Positions 1 through 5,870 of a DNA stretch of 8,840 nt are shown here, in pieces. This stretch comes from Acidimicrobiia bacterium (lineage in GTDB: Bacteria > Actinomycetota > Acidimicrobiia > Acidimicrobiales > AC-14): NCBI GenBank assembly GCA_019243595.1, contig JAFAUA010000320.1, forward strand, positions 1-8,840. The letters are read 5' to 3'. Positions within the stretch are counted from its first letter, which is position 1; each line of letters starts with the position of its first letter. Under the pieces are notes generated by a model. The model was not told where the DNA came from. It worked only from the letters and a program-made list of their open reading frames with translations, and did no database searches. The translations under genes were made by a program, and so were the position numbers.

Positions 1-9
1 GCCCCATCG

Positions 10-25
10 CCCCGGCGAACCGGGG
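10..25. other. Perfect hairpin just before the tldD ribosome site
   Basis: CCCCGG, a CGAA loop and CCGGGG form a perfect 6-bp all-GC stem. It ends one base before the tldD ribosome-binding sequence. No run of T follows, so it is not a standard intrinsic terminator. It could be the end of an upstream transcript or a structure that limits access to the tldD ribosome site. In GC-rich DNA a short stem like this can also arise by chance. Confidence 0.3.
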
Positions 26-26
26 T

Positions 27-33
27 AGGAGGG
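27..33 (+). promoter_or_regulatory. Ribosome-binding site of tldD
   Basis: AGGAGGG lies 10 bases before the ATG at position 44. It is one of the two strongest Shine-Dalgarno matches in the window (with that of fmdB) and it fixes the tldD start. Confidence 0.75.
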
Positions 34-43
34 AGTTCCGCCG

Positions 44-1432
44 ATGATCGAAGAGTCCGTCCTCCAGCGCGTCCTAGGGACGGCGCTGCGCAGCGGTGGC
101 GAGTTCGCAGAGGTCTTCGCCGAGGACAAGCGGAGCTCGTCAGCCCGTCTCGACGACGGCCGCATCGAGGAGCTGACGTCGGGCCTCGACCGGGGCGCCG
201 GCATCCGCGTCGTCCGCGGCGACACGACCGGCTTCGCCCACACCGCCGACCTCTCCGAGAACGGCCTGACCACGGCCGCGGAAGCCGCCGCCGCTGCGGC
301 TCGCGGCGGCGGGGGCGGCGTGAAGGAGGTGGCCGTCACCCGCCGAGAGGTCGCCCGGCCTCACGACGTCCAGGTGATGCCCGCCGACGTGCCCAAGGCC
401 GCCAAGGTCGAGCTCCTGCAGCGCGCCGAGGCTGCGGCTCGCGGGGAGGGCGACTCCATCCGCCAGGTGAGCGCGGCGACCGCCGACAGCCGCCGCCGCA
501 TCCTCATCGCCAACAGCGACGGCGTCCTGGTCGAGGACGACCAGGTGCGAACCCGCTTCATGGTCCAGTGCGTGGCCGTCGGCGACACCGGGATGCAGAC
601 CGGCTTCGAAGCACCGGGGCGCACGATCGGCTTCGAGCTGTACGACGAGATCGACGTCGAGGACATCGGACGTACGGCCGCCCGCCGTTCCCTCGAGATG
701 CTCAAGGCCCGTCCGGCGCCGAGCGGCAAGCTGCCCGTTGTGCTCAAGAAGGGCGCAGGCGGCGTCCTGTTCCACGAGGCGTGCGGCCATGGTCTCGAGG
801 CCGACCTGGTCGGCAAGGACGCCAGCGTCTTTCGTGGGCGTGTCGGCGAGCAGGTCGCCAGCCCGCTGGTCACCCTCGTCGACGACGGCACCTACGCACG
901 CGAGTGGGGCACCTACGCGGTCGACGACGAGGGCAACCCCGCCCAGCGCAACACGCTGATCGAGAACGGCGTGTTCACCGACTACATGTGGGACTTCCTG
1001 CGGGCCCGCAAGGAAGGTCGGAGGTCGTCGGGCAACGGCCGCCGCCAGAGCTACCAGCACCTTCCGATGGTGCGCATGACCAACACCTACGTGCTCGAGG
1101 GCGAAGAGGATCCCGACGAGATCATCCGCCAGACGCCGTACGGCGTGTACTGCGTCCAGCTCGGTGGCGGACAGGTGAACACCGCGACCGGCGACTTCGT
1201 CTTCGGCATCACCGAGGCCTACATGATCGAGAACGGCGAGATCACCGACCCGATCCGCTCGGCCAACCTCATCGGCAACGGCCCAGAGACCTTGCAGCTC
1301 ATCGACGCCGTCGCCAACGATTTCGACACGTGGGCCGGAACGTGCGGCAAGGATGGCCAGGGCGTGCCTGTGTCATCGGGCCAGCCGACGCTGCGGGTGG
1401 GCTCGATCACCATCGGCGGCACCGCCGCGTAG
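44..1432 (+). CDS. tldD: TldD, catalytic subunit of the TldD/TldE metalloprotease
   Basis: 462 aa, close to the usual length of about 480. This is the zinc-bearing half of the cytosolic TldD/TldE heterodimeric protease, which in E. coli matures microcin B17 and degrades CcdA by cutting unfolded peptides in a narrow cleft. The signature HEACGH (HExxxH) is at residues 244-249, inside a conserved FHEACGHGLEADLV stretch. A second signature, CGKDGQ near residue 434, places the cysteine that acts as a zinc ligand in E. coli TldD. The start is an ATG behind a strong AGGAGGG. The stop codon is followed directly by the ATG of tldE, so the two subunits are made from one message. Residues 77-93 are an Ala/Gly-rich low-complexity patch. 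No peptide substrate gene is recognisable nearby, so the native target is unknown. Confidence 0.95.
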   Translation: MIEESVLQRVLGTALRSGGEFAEVFAEDKRSSSARLDDGRIEELTSGLDRGAGIRVVRGDTTGFAHTADLSENGLTTAAEAAAAAARGGGGGVKEVAVTRREVARPHDVQVMPADVPKAAKVELLQRAEAAARGEGDSIRQVSAATADSRRRILIANSDGVLVEDDQVRTRFMVQCVAVGDTGMQTGFEAPGRTIGFELYDEIDVEDIGRTAARRSLEMLKARPAPSGKLPVVLKKGAGGVLFHEACGHGLEADLVGKDASVFRGRVGEQVASPLVTLVDDGTYAREWGTYAVDDEGNPAQRNTLIENGVFTDYMWDFLRARKEGRRSSGNGRRQSYQHLPMVRMTNTYVLEGEEDPDEIIRQTPYGVYCVQLGGGQVNTATGDFVFGITEAYMIENGEITDPIRSANLIGNGPETLQLIDAVANDFDTWAGTCGKDGQGVPVSSGQPTLRVGSITIGGTAA

Positions 1433-2779
1433 ATGGCCGACGGGCTCCTCTCCATCGCCGAGCGGGTTGCGGCCCAGGCCGCGGCCGACGAACAGGTTGA
1501 GGCGTACGTGGCCCGCACGCGCGACACCGACGTCAAGGTTTTCGACGGCGAGGTCGAGTCATTGTCGTCGGCCGAGACCGAGGGTGTCGGCGTGCGTGTC
1601 GTCAAGGATCACCGTCAGGGATTCGCCTACGCGGGCTCGCTCGACGACGAGGCGGTCGCCGAAGCCCTCGCCGAAGCGCGCGACAACGCAGGCTTCGGCA
1701 CCGAGGACGAGTTCCTCGGGCTCCCCGACCCCGACGGCGTGACACCCGCCGAGCTCGACCTGTTCCGCGCCGACCTGGCCGACGTCGCCGCCGAGGGCAA
1801 GGTGGCCCTCGCCCTCGAGGTCGAGCGGGCGACGCGCGCGGCCGACGCGCGGATCCGCGGCGTGGAGACCGCTGAGTACGGCGATGCGTCGGTCGAGGCC
1901 GCGGTGGCGTCGAGCTCCGGCGTGCGGGCCCATGTGCAGCGCACGGTCGCATCCGTGTACGCCTACGCGCTGGCGGGCGAAGGGGCGGGTACCCAGACCG
2001 GCTACGGCTACTCCGTCGGCCGCCACCCCGACGAGCTCGACGTGGCCAAGGCGGCGAACATGGCGGCCGAGCGGGCGACGCAGATGCTCGGTGCCAAGCA
2101 ACCGTCGAGCAGAAAGATCACTGTCGTCCTCGATCCGCTCGTGACCGCGTCGTTCCTCGGCGTGCTCTCGTCGGCGATGTCGGGCGAGGCGGTGCTGAAG
2201 GGCCGGTCGATGTTCGCCGACCGCGTCGGCGAGTCCGTCGCTTCCTCGATCTTTACGCTGACCGACGACCCGACGAACCCCGAGGCCTTCGGCGCGGCGC
2301 CCTACGACTCGGAGGGTCTGGCGACGCGCCACAACGCGCTCATCCACGGCGGGATCCTCCACGGGTTCTTGCACAACACCTACACGGGGCGCCGCGCCGG
2401 GTTCGCCACGACCGGGTCCGCCGTGCGCGCCGGTTTCAAGTCGACGCCGAGCGTCGGCGCCCGGGCCCTCAGCCTGGTGCCCGGCGAAAAGCCCCAGGAC
2501 CAGCTGCTGGCCGAGGTCGGCGACGGCCTGCTCGTCCGTTCGGCCATCGGCTTGCACTCGGGTGCCAACCCCGTGAGCGGCGACTTCTCGGTCGGCGTCG
2601 AAGGACTGATGATCCGCAACGGGACGCTGGCCGAGCCGGTCCGGGAGGCGACTGTCGCCTCCACGCTGCAGCGCATGCTCCAGGACGTGACTGCCGTCGG
2701 TTCCGACCTGGAGTGGCTGCCCGGCGGCGCGGCCGGCGTCACCGTCGTGATTGCTGACGTCAGCCTGAGCGGTTCCTGA
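1433..2779 (+). CDS. tldE: TldE/PmbA, non-catalytic partner of TldD
   Basis: 448 aa, the usual size for TldE (PmbA). It shares the TldD/PmbA fold but has no HExxxH: the matching region, about residues 228-260, is hydrophobic and lacks zinc ligands, as expected for TldE. The family C-terminal part is clear, with SGANPVSGDFSVGVEGLMI near residues 376-394, like the E. coli PmbA end. The ATG starts on the base after the tldD stop (TAGATG). No good Shine-Dalgarno is visible, so translation probably depends on ribosomes finishing tldD. TldE is needed with TldD to form the active protease. The gene order tldD-tldE is common in actinobacteria, whereas E. coli keeps the two genes apart. Confidence 0.93.
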   Translation: MADGLLSIAERVAAQAAADEQVEAYVARTRDTDVKVFDGEVESLSSAETEGVGVRVVKDHRQGFAYAGSLDDEAVAEALAEARDNAGFGTEDEFLGLPDPDGVTPAELDLFRADLADVAAEGKVALALEVERATRAADARIRGVETAEYGDASVEAAVASSSGVRAHVQRTVASVYAYALAGEGAGTQTGYGYSVGRHPDELDVAKAANMAAERATQMLGAKQPSSRKITVVLDPLVTASFLGVLSSAMSGEAVLKGRSMFADRVGESVASSIFTLTDDPTNPEAFGAAPYDSEGLATRHNALIHGGILHGFLHNTYTGRRAGFATTGSAVRAGFKSTPSVGARALSLVPGEKPQDQLLAEVGDGLLVRSAIGLHSGANPVSGDFSVGVEGLMIRNGTLAEPVREATVASTLQRMLQDVTAVGSDLEWLPGGAAGVTVVIADVSLSGS

Positions 2780-2803
2780 CCGTCCGCTAACCCGGGGTTC
2801 TCC

Positions 2804-2809
2804 TAGCCT
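2804..2809 (+). promoter_or_regulatory. Likely -10 box (TAGCCT) for the small membrane gene
   Basis: TAGCCT fits the actinobacterial TANNNT -10 pattern and lies 8 bases before the ATG at 2818, inside the only 38-base gap between tldE and the next gene. No Shine-Dalgarno precedes that ATG, so the transcript may be leaderless or nearly so. There is no convincing -35 box, which is common in such promoters. This is inferred from spacing only. Confidence 0.45.
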
Positions 2810-2817
2810 CCGGACTT

Positions 2818-3066
2818 ATGTCGACCACGCCCCGCATCCAAATGCGCCCGCTCACGTGGCTGCTGATCGCCGTTGCCGTCGTCTTCGTCGTGATTGCTGT
2901 CGTGTACCTGGTGACGGCGGCCAACGCGCTGCCCTCGTTCTTCCCCGGGCACGCGGCCCACGTGACCAAGCACCACACCAAGCACGGGCTGGCGGCGCTC
3001 GCCGTCGCCGTGGTGGCGCTCATCGGCGCCTGGTTCACGACGGCGCCTGCGCGCGCGACGAGCTAG
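2818..3066 (+). CDS. Small membrane protein with a His-rich loop, unknown function
   Basis: 82 aa with two predicted membrane helices, about residues 11-36 and 55-75. The loop between them (residues 39-56) is PSFFPGHAAHVTKHHTKH and carries five histidines (45, 48, 52, 53, 56). No signal-peptide cleavage site or enzyme motif is seen. From memory, short actinobacterial proteins with a similar LPSFFPGH...HHTKHG segment exist and are annotated as hypothetical, so this is probably a conserved family; I cannot search for it here. The stop lies 4 bases before the uppP start, so the two are very likely co-transcribed from the promoter at 2804. A role linked to the lipid phosphatase, or metal binding by the loop, is only a guess. 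Confidence 0.8.
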   Translation: MSTTPRIQMRPLTWLLIAVAVVFVVIAVVYLVTAANALPSFFPGHAAHVTKHHTKHGLAALAVAVVALIGAWFTTAPARATS

Positions 3067-3070
3067 CCCC

Positions 3071-3985
3071 TTGGTCCTCGCCGCCGCGTCCCACGCGCTC
3101 TCGTACTTTCAGGCCGTCGTCATCGGCCTGCTGCAGGGCGTCACCGAGCTGTTCCCGATCTCGAGCCTCGGGCACTCGGTCGTCATCCCGAAGCTGTTGG
3201 GCTGGGATTCGCTGGCCAAGGCGCAGTCCCAGAGCGAGTCGTTCTATCTGGCGTTCCTCGTGGCTTTACATGTCGGCACGGCGATCGCCCTGCTCGTCTA
3301 TTTCCGCAAGGAGTGGTACGGCATCATCGGCGGCTTCTTCACCAGCATCGCCAAGCGGCGCATCGAGACGCCCGACGAGCGCCTGGCGTGGTTGCTCGTC
3401 GTCGCCACCATCCCGGCCGGCATCACCGGGCTGCTGCTCGAACACGAGCTGCGCACGGTGTTCGCCAAGCCCTTGGCCGCGGCTGTGTTCCTGATGGTGA
3501 ACGGTCTCATGCTGTTGGCCGGCGACCGCTACCGCCGGCGCGCCGAGGTGCGGGAGCTCGTGCGAACGCACGCGTCCACGGAGAGCGAAACTGAAGTCGG
3601 TCGCCGGCTCGACACGCTCGACTTCAAGGAGTCGGTGGCGGTCGGTGTCGCCCAGATCGGAGCACTTTTCGCGGGGATCAGCCGCTCGGGCATAACGATG
3701 ATCGCGGGGCTGGCGCGCGGTCTCGACCACGAGGACGCGGCCCGGTTCTCGTTCCTTCTCGCCACGCCGATCATCTTCGGCGCCGGGCTGATCAAGCTGC
3801 CCGACCTGTTCGGCCATCTCGGCAACGGTGTGCGCGGCCAGTCGTTGGTCGGCGCCATTGCCGCGGCAGTGGCCGCCTACGTCGCCGTACGCTTCCTGAT
3901 GAGCTTCTTCGAGACGCGCACGCTGTGGCCGTTCGGCATCTACTGCCTGGCGTTCGGCGGCCTCTGCACGCTCCTCTTCATCTGA
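3071..3985 (+). CDS. uppP: Undecaprenyl-diphosphate phosphatase (UppP/BacA family)
   Basis: 304 aa, multi-pass membrane protein. UppP removes a phosphate from undecaprenyl diphosphate to recycle the lipid carrier of peptidoglycan synthesis, and extra copies give bacitracin resistance. The (E/Q)xxxE motif is Q22-E26 in QGVTELFPISSLGH, with S31, S32 and H35. The second motif, usually PGxSRSxxT, reads AGISRSGIT (residues 201-209), keeping S204, R205 and S206 but with Ala for Pro. A charged loop of about 35 residues (153-187) separates the halves and is longer than in E. coli. The start is TTG; no in-frame ATG or GTG lies close, and the conserved core begins about 12 residues later. The LFPISSLGH form suggests a divergent actinobacterial clade of the family, so a related lipid phosphatase role remains possible. 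Its 3' end overlaps the opposing gene by 8 bases. Confidence 0.88.
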   Translation: MVLAAASHALSYFQAVVIGLLQGVTELFPISSLGHSVVIPKLLGWDSLAKAQSQSESFYLAFLVALHVGTAIALLVYFRKEWYGIIGGFFTSIAKRRIETPDERLAWLLVVATIPAGITGLLLEHELRTVFAKPLAAAVFLMVNGLMLLAGDRYRRRAEVRELVRTHASTESETEVGRRLDTLDFKESVAVGVAQIGALFAGISRSGITMIAGLARGLDHEDAARFSFLLATPIIFGAGLIKLPDLFGHLGNGVRGQSLVGAIAAAVAAYVAVRFLMSFFETRTLWPFGIYCLAFGGLCTLLFI

Positions 3986-4589
3986 CAGGAGACGAGAGGA
4001 CCACCGTCACCGCGCCGTGAGCAATCGCGAACGCCACCCGCTTGGCTTCCTCGGGATCCACGGCGATCGTCACGGCGTCGCTGCCGACGTCGATCGTGAG
4101 CGAGGCGACGGCGACCGGAAACGTCGGCTCCTTGCCGGGTGCCGTCGCGGGATCGAAGGTGGCGAGGACGTCGACCGTGTCGCCCTTGCTCAACTTGGCG
4201 GCCGCCGGACCGGCCGACACCGAGATTCCTTGCTTGCCGGCCGGGAGCAGGGCGGCCGCGCCGGTGAGTCCAAACGGCGCCAGTTGTCGGCGAACGACGG
4301 CCTGGCCGGCGAACACGGCCACGAGCACAACGCGTCCGCGGGCCTGGTCGACACCGCCCATCGCGTCCGACGGCACCAGGGAAGCGGGCAAGGACCGAAC
4401 CTCAACGTCGGACGCACCGACCGGCGCGCCGACGGCGATGTCACGCGTCGCCACCGGCACCGGCTTCGCCGACCCGTAGCGCGCCGCCTCGCTGCGCGCC
4501 CGGCCCAGCAACCCCGATACGGCGAGAGTGGTGACGAGGGCCAGGCCGCCAACCACAACCCAGTACGTCAACGGCGACCGGGACAGCAC
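3978..4589 (-). CDS. SAF-domain membrane protein, CpaB/RcpC-like
   Basis: 203 aa from the GTG at 4589. One N-terminal helix (about residues 8-28) is followed by a SAF domain (about 42-102; PVPVATRDIAVGAPVGASDV is its typical opening). A C-terminal portion (about 112-201) resembles the RcpC/CpaB domain: LLPAGKQGISV, then GDTVDVLATFDP, ending in a beta-rich VTVVLSSPV. CpaB proteins assemble Flp/Tad pili on the outer face of the membrane, but this one is short (many CpaB are near 250-300 aa) and no pilus genes are in view, so the exact role is open. An alternative GTG start at 4607 adds six residues (VKERLR) but has no ribosome site; AAGGAG lies 9 bases before the 4589 GTG. It lies downstream of the thioadenosine phosphorylase gene on the same strand, with about 50 bases between them. 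Confidence 0.78.
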   Translation of the reverse strand: MLSRSPLTYWVVVGGLALVTTLAVSGLLGRARSEAARYGSAKPVPVATRDIAVGAPVGASDVEVRSLPASLVPSDAMGGVDQARGRVVLVAVFAGQAVVRRQLAPFGLTGAAALLPAGKQGISVSAGPAAAKLSKGDTVDVLATFDPATAPGKEPTFPVAVASLTIDVGSDAVTIAVDPEEAKRVAFAIAHGAVTVVLSSPVR

Positions 4590-4598
4590 ACGCAAGCG

Positions 4599-4604
4599 CT
4601 CCTT
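4599..4604 (-). promoter_or_regulatory. Ribosome-binding site deciding the SAF-protein start
   Basis: AAGGAG on the minus strand, 9 bases before the GTG at 4589 and inside the reading frame that would begin at the GTG at 4607. The sequence before 4607 has no purine-rich match, so this favours the shorter protein. Confidence 0.5.
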
Positions 4605-4642
4605 CACGCGGGGAAATCGCGGGGGAAGCGCGCGCTGCGAGC

Positions 4643-5452
4643 CTAAAGCGACAGGGAGCCCGGATCCAGGGCTTCTCCGCAGGCGCAGGCCCGATCGAGG
4701 GGGATCTGCGGGATGGCCCGGAACAGCAGCCTCCGCAACCGGTCGATGTTCTCGTCGAGGACCTTGAAGATCGTCTCCATTGTCACCGCCTCGATGCCGT
4801 CGACGCCCTCGAGGCCGGCGTCGTAGTCGGTGACCAGGCTGACGTTGCCGTAACACATGCCCAGCTCCCGGGCCAGGGCGACCTCGGGGTACTGGGTCAT
4901 GTTCACCACGTGCCAGCCCATCGACCGGAACCATTGGGACTCGGCCCGTGTCGAGAACCGCGGCCCCTCGATCACCACCACGGTGCCCTCGCCGTGGACG
5001 GTGATCCCTTCGGCCCGACCCCCGTCGGTGACGACGCGCCGGAGCTCCGGGCAGTACGGCTCGGCGAAGGAGATGTGGTTCACGACCGGGCCGTTGAAGA
5101 AGGTGTCGTCACGGGCCTTCGTCCGGTCGACCACCTGGTCGCACACAACGAACTCGCCAGGACGCACGTGCGGCTGGAGTGAGCCGACGGCACAGGGCCC
5201 GATCACCCGGGTGACGCCGAGGCGGCGCAGCGCCCACAGGTTGGCCCGGTAGTTGACCCGGTGGGCGGGCACCTCGTGGCCGGTGCCGTGCCTCGCCAGG
5301 AACGCGACCCGCCGTCCGCCGAGCTCGCCGACCCGCACGCGCGACGAGGGCGCCCCGAACGGCGTCTGTACGGCGACCTCCTCGACGTCGTCGAGGAACT
5401 CATAGAACCCCGACCCGCCGAAGACGCCGATCTCGGCCTGAGGGAGGCTCAA
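4643..5452 (-). CDS. mtnP: S-methyl-5'-thioadenosine phosphorylase
   Basis: 269 aa, the normal length. The enzyme splits methylthioadenosine (left over from polyamine synthesis and related reactions) with phosphate into adenine and methylthioribose-1-phosphate, feeding methionine salvage. Seen motifs: the phosphate-binding GGSGFYEF (12-19) and RHGTGHEVPAHRVNYRANLW (54-73), then GEGTVVVIEGPRFSTRAES (154-172), NMTQYPE (184-190) and TDYD (208-211). The Asp pair of TDYD matches human MTAP and points to 6-aminopurines rather than the Asn of inosine/guanosine phosphorylases. A CxC pair (C256, C258) near the C-terminus recalls the CxC of the archaeal enzymes from Sulfolobus and Pyrococcus. The start is TTG within TTGA, sharing bases with the fmdB stop, with no clear ribosome site: translational coupling is likely. 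A thioinosine or general purine nucleoside phosphorylase is a less likely alternative. Confidence 0.9.
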   Translation of the reverse strand: MSLPQAEIGVFGGSGFYEFLDDVEEVAVQTPFGAPSSRVRVGELGGRRVAFLARHGTGHEVPAHRVNYRANLWALRRLGVTRVIGPCAVGSLQPHVRPGEFVVCDQVVDRTKARDDTFFNGPVVNHISFAEPYCPELRRVVTDGGRAEGITVHGEGTVVVIEGPRFSTRAESQWFRSMGWHVVNMTQYPEVALARELGMCYGNVSLVTDYDAGLEGVDGIEAVTMETIFKVLDENIDRLRRLLFRAIPQIPLDRACACGEALDPGSLSL

Positions 5453-5769
5453 GCCGACTTGGACTCGGCCTTCTTCTCCTTGGGCTTCGAGTCGGCCTTG
5501 GAGGAGTCGCTCCTGGTCTCAGAGGAGGACGACGTCGACTCCGTGGACGACGACTCTTTCTTCTCCTTGGTGGCGCCCTTGGAGCCGCCGGCCGCCCGGC
5601 TGTCGGTCTTGTAGAAGCCACTGCCCTTGAGGACGATCCCGACCGGCGCGAAGACCTTGCGCAACGGTCCGCCGCACGCCGGGCACTCGGTCAGGGGGTC
5701 GTCCTTGAAGGACTGGACCACCTCGACGTGCTCGCCGCACTCCTTGCACGCGTATTCGTAAGTCGGCAT
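5449..5769 (-). CDS. fmdB: FmdB-family zinc-ribbon protein
   Basis: 106 aa. It opens with the classic MPTYEYACKECG of the FmdB/CxxC_CxxC_SSSS family, with C8/C11 and C29/C32 forming one zinc ribbon, and GSGFYKTD (residues 49-56), which closes the conserved part. The rest (57-106) is a low-complexity tail rich in Lys, Ser, Glu and Thr, likely disordered. The family was named from a putative regulator of formamidase genes in Methylophilus; its molecular role is poorly known. I chose the ATG at 5769 because the family begins exactly there and a strong GGAGGAA precedes it; the frame stays open further upstream but with no family match. It is first in a probable unit with the thioadenosine phosphorylase and the SAF-domain gene, and its stop overlaps the next start by 4 bases. 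Confidence 0.92.
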   Translation of the reverse strand: MPTYEYACKECGEHVEVVQSFKDDPLTECPACGGPLRKVFAPVGIVLKGSGFYKTDSRAAGGSKGATKEKKESSSTESTSSSSETRSDSSKADSKPKEKKAESKSA

Positions 5770-5770
5770 T

Positions 5771-5832
5771 CGTTCACTTCCTCCGGCACCAGCTTGGCAA
5801 ATCCCCAAGCGTGACCGCCAGCACAGTGAACG
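5771..5832. repeat. Nested inverted repeat in the fmdB-plsY divergent region
   Basis: Outer arms CGTTCACT (5771-5778) and AGTGAACG (5825-5832) are a perfect 8-bp inverted repeat. Inside lies a second perfect pair, GCTTGG (5792-5797) and CCAAGC (5805-5810), with a 7-base loop. In a minus-strand transcript the inner stem can be lengthened by CAC/GTG and CGG/CCG pairs separated by small bulges, and the outer stem would lie between the fmdB Shine-Dalgarno and its ATG. It could be an mRNA structure controlling fmdB translation, an operator for both genes, or chance. The arms are seen directly; the function is inference. Confidence 0.4.
5778..5784 (-). promoter_or_regulatory. Ribosome-binding site of fmdB
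   Basis: GGAGGAA on the minus strand, 8 bases before the ATG at 5769. It decides the start over longer in-frame options. It sits between the two arms of the nested inverted repeat described at 5771-5832. Confidence 0.8.
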
Positions 5833-5858
5833 CCACCACTGCACAGAACCTTCCCTCG

Positions 5859-5864
5859 TACCAT
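5859..5864 (+). promoter_or_regulatory. Likely leaderless -10 box (TACCAT) of plsY
   Basis: TACCAT fits TANNNT and ends 6 bases before the plsY ATG, so transcription would begin at the A of the start codon. The gene has no Shine-Dalgarno, which agrees with a leaderless message. The -35 position (about 5836-5841, CCACTG) is a poor match. The spacing is the main support. Confidence 0.55.
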
Positions 5865-5870
5865 GACCCA

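Noticed and set aside
1..47. Tail of an upstream gene ending at 28 (TAG) or at 47 (TGA overlapping the tldD ATG)
   Set aside because: Both frames are open from the window edge, but too few codons are present to tell coding from chance.
140..1060. Long minus-strand open frame opposite tldD
   Set aside because: Antisense shadow of tldD caused by GC-rich codons; no recognisable domain or ribosome site.
1559..2557. Long minus-strand open frame opposite tldE
   Set aside because: Same cause as above; composition typical of a shadow frame.
4590..4934. N-terminal extension of the SAF-domain protein into the phosphorylase gene
   Set aside because: The added residues up to 4607 are an Arg/Gly/Pro-rich shadow of the phosphorylase; the membrane helix and a ribosome site mark the start at 4589 (or 4607).
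5811..5870. Longer plsY start at 5811
   Set aside because: The 20 extra residues are not family-like, and the -10 box at 5859 places the transcript start after them.
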